DNA from: Pterobdella sp. o SKG-2022
Lineage: Eukaryota > Annelida > Clitellata > Hirudinida > Piscicolidae
DNA: 64,000 bases
Direction of reading: 5' to 3'
NCBI GenBank assembly: GCA_964035795.1
Contig: OZ038323.1
Location: 6,372,217 to 6,436,216, forward strand
The first letter of the stretch is position 1, and each line of letters opens with the position of its first letter. This document shows positions 63,218-64,000 of the stretch, piece by piece. A program made the position numbers and the translations under genes. The notes below the pieces were generated by a model, which was given only the letters and a program-made list of their open reading frames with translations, was not told where the DNA came from and did no database searches.

Positions 63218-63869
63218 TTTTTATAAGTCATAATTAGTATGAAATTTTAACTTTCAAATTAAAGCTTTAACGCATAACTTTATTTAGTTGTTTATTTTTT
63301 TTAATATATAGTATATCCAAAAAATAGTTGTATTGATAATTTTTTTATTATATTTAAACAATTATTAAAATTAATCTTTTACTTTCCAAGTAATATTTCA
63401 CATTTTAAAACTTGATGTCTTTTGCTTGCTTTTTCTAATACTTTACAGAATCATATTCTGAACAAGCATACATTATCGAATTACTGAATATGTGAAGTTT
63501 TCAACTTAATATTACTTCACATCTTTTTTATTTTCTGTCACACTTTACATGGATCTTTATTGATTGAATAAAATGTTATATACATTAAGTTTCATAGAGT
63601 ATTTCTAATTGTAAATTTAAAGTATAAATTCAGCCTCTAATGCTTATTTCAAATTGAAAAAAAATCAAAGCAAATGAAAATTTTTCCTAGTTAAAAGACA
63701 CCCTTATACAAAAAATAGTGTTCTGGGACATGTCGCATCTCAGATGTTTAAACTCTTCTTCGTTTGCATCGATTATATGAATTAACATGTACTTTCGAAT
63801 AATGTATTACATTATTAAAAAACAGAATTAATCTAAAAAAGATTTAATCTAATTATAAAACACACAACC
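63218..63869. other. AT-rich sequence, nothing recognised
   Basis: No exon, repeat or element identified between the LINE relic and the short open frame near the right edge. Confidence 0.4.
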
Positions 63870-63998
63870 ATGGATATTTTAACAAAAACTACAAAACAAA
63901 GCGCTAAAAAATGCGCGACATCAAGACAGCAAGTTGTATCGCTACACCAGCAACACAGCAATGACCAAACTACGTTGTCTTTGCCTTGTATTTATTAG
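63870..63998 (+). CDS. Short open frame, 42 aa, doubtful
   Basis: ATG in a strong context (ACAACCATGG) opens a frame that begins MDILTKTTKQSAKKC, is rich in Gln, Thr and Ser, and ends with TAG two bases before the window edge. No homology or domain is recognised. It could be a first exon or a chance frame; composition and start context are the only support. Confidence 0.15.
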   Translation: MDILTKTTKQSAKKCATSRQQVVSLHQQHSNDQTTLSLPCIY

Positions 63999-64000
63999 CA

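Noticed and set aside
1..64000. CRISPR arrays, prokaryotic operons, integrated viral genomes, rRNA genes
   Set aside because: None seen; regular repeats are microsatellites and the reverse-transcriptase pieces are non-LTR (no gag, protease, integrase or LTRs).

Overview
This window is nuclear DNA of an invertebrate animal. It is AT-rich, its genes are split by introns with GT-AG borders, it carries LINE and SINE relics and long microsatellites, and its two best-recognised genes are metazoan membrane-transporter families. A lophotrochozoan such as an annelid or leech is my best guess, but the sequence alone does not settle this. All exon models below were built by hand from reading frame, splice borders and phase; no transcript or database evidence was used.

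Layout. (1) 205-7578, minus strand: a secreted or membrane protein with a SUEL (galactose/rhamnose-binding type) lectin domain. Its signal-peptide exon lies about 2 kb upstream of the main exon, and the gene probably runs off the left edge. (2) 7579-13533: no gene seen. (3) 13534-15736, minus: a three-exon orphan gene for a Pro/Ser/Thr-rich protein. It is divergent from a small plus-strand gene at 16360-16854 encoding a Lys-rich, serine-run protein. A shorter gene of the same architecture lies at 19121-19376. (4) 20113-22243, minus: a signal peptide followed by two tandem C-type lectin domains. The second domain carries in-frame stops, one exactly where the first has a conserved Trp. (5) 24920-34965, plus: a complete 21-exon XPR1-type phosphate exporter (SPX + EXS, 658 aa by my model). 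Its intron 17 holds 270 perfect TTC/CTT units, an antisense LINE relic and a (CA)n tract that runs directly into the splice acceptor of exon 18. (6) 36440-38116: a decayed LINE with a PHD-like zinc finger. (7) 41268-55998, minus: a 12-exon H+/myo-inositol symporter of the SLC2A13 (HMIT) type, tail-to-tail with XPR1. (8) 56000-64000: mostly gene-free, with a TA microsatellite, a near-perfect 47-bp inverted repeat and another LINE coding fragment.

Possible joint biology. The phosphate exporter XPR1 is controlled through its SPX domain by inositol pyrophosphates, and the neighbouring gene imports myo-inositol, their precursor. These genes lie on different chromosomes in human. Whether the neighbourhood here is meaningful or accidental is open, but it is the most system-like feature of the window. 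The two lectin genes (SUEL and tandem CTLD) are separate secreted recognition proteins.
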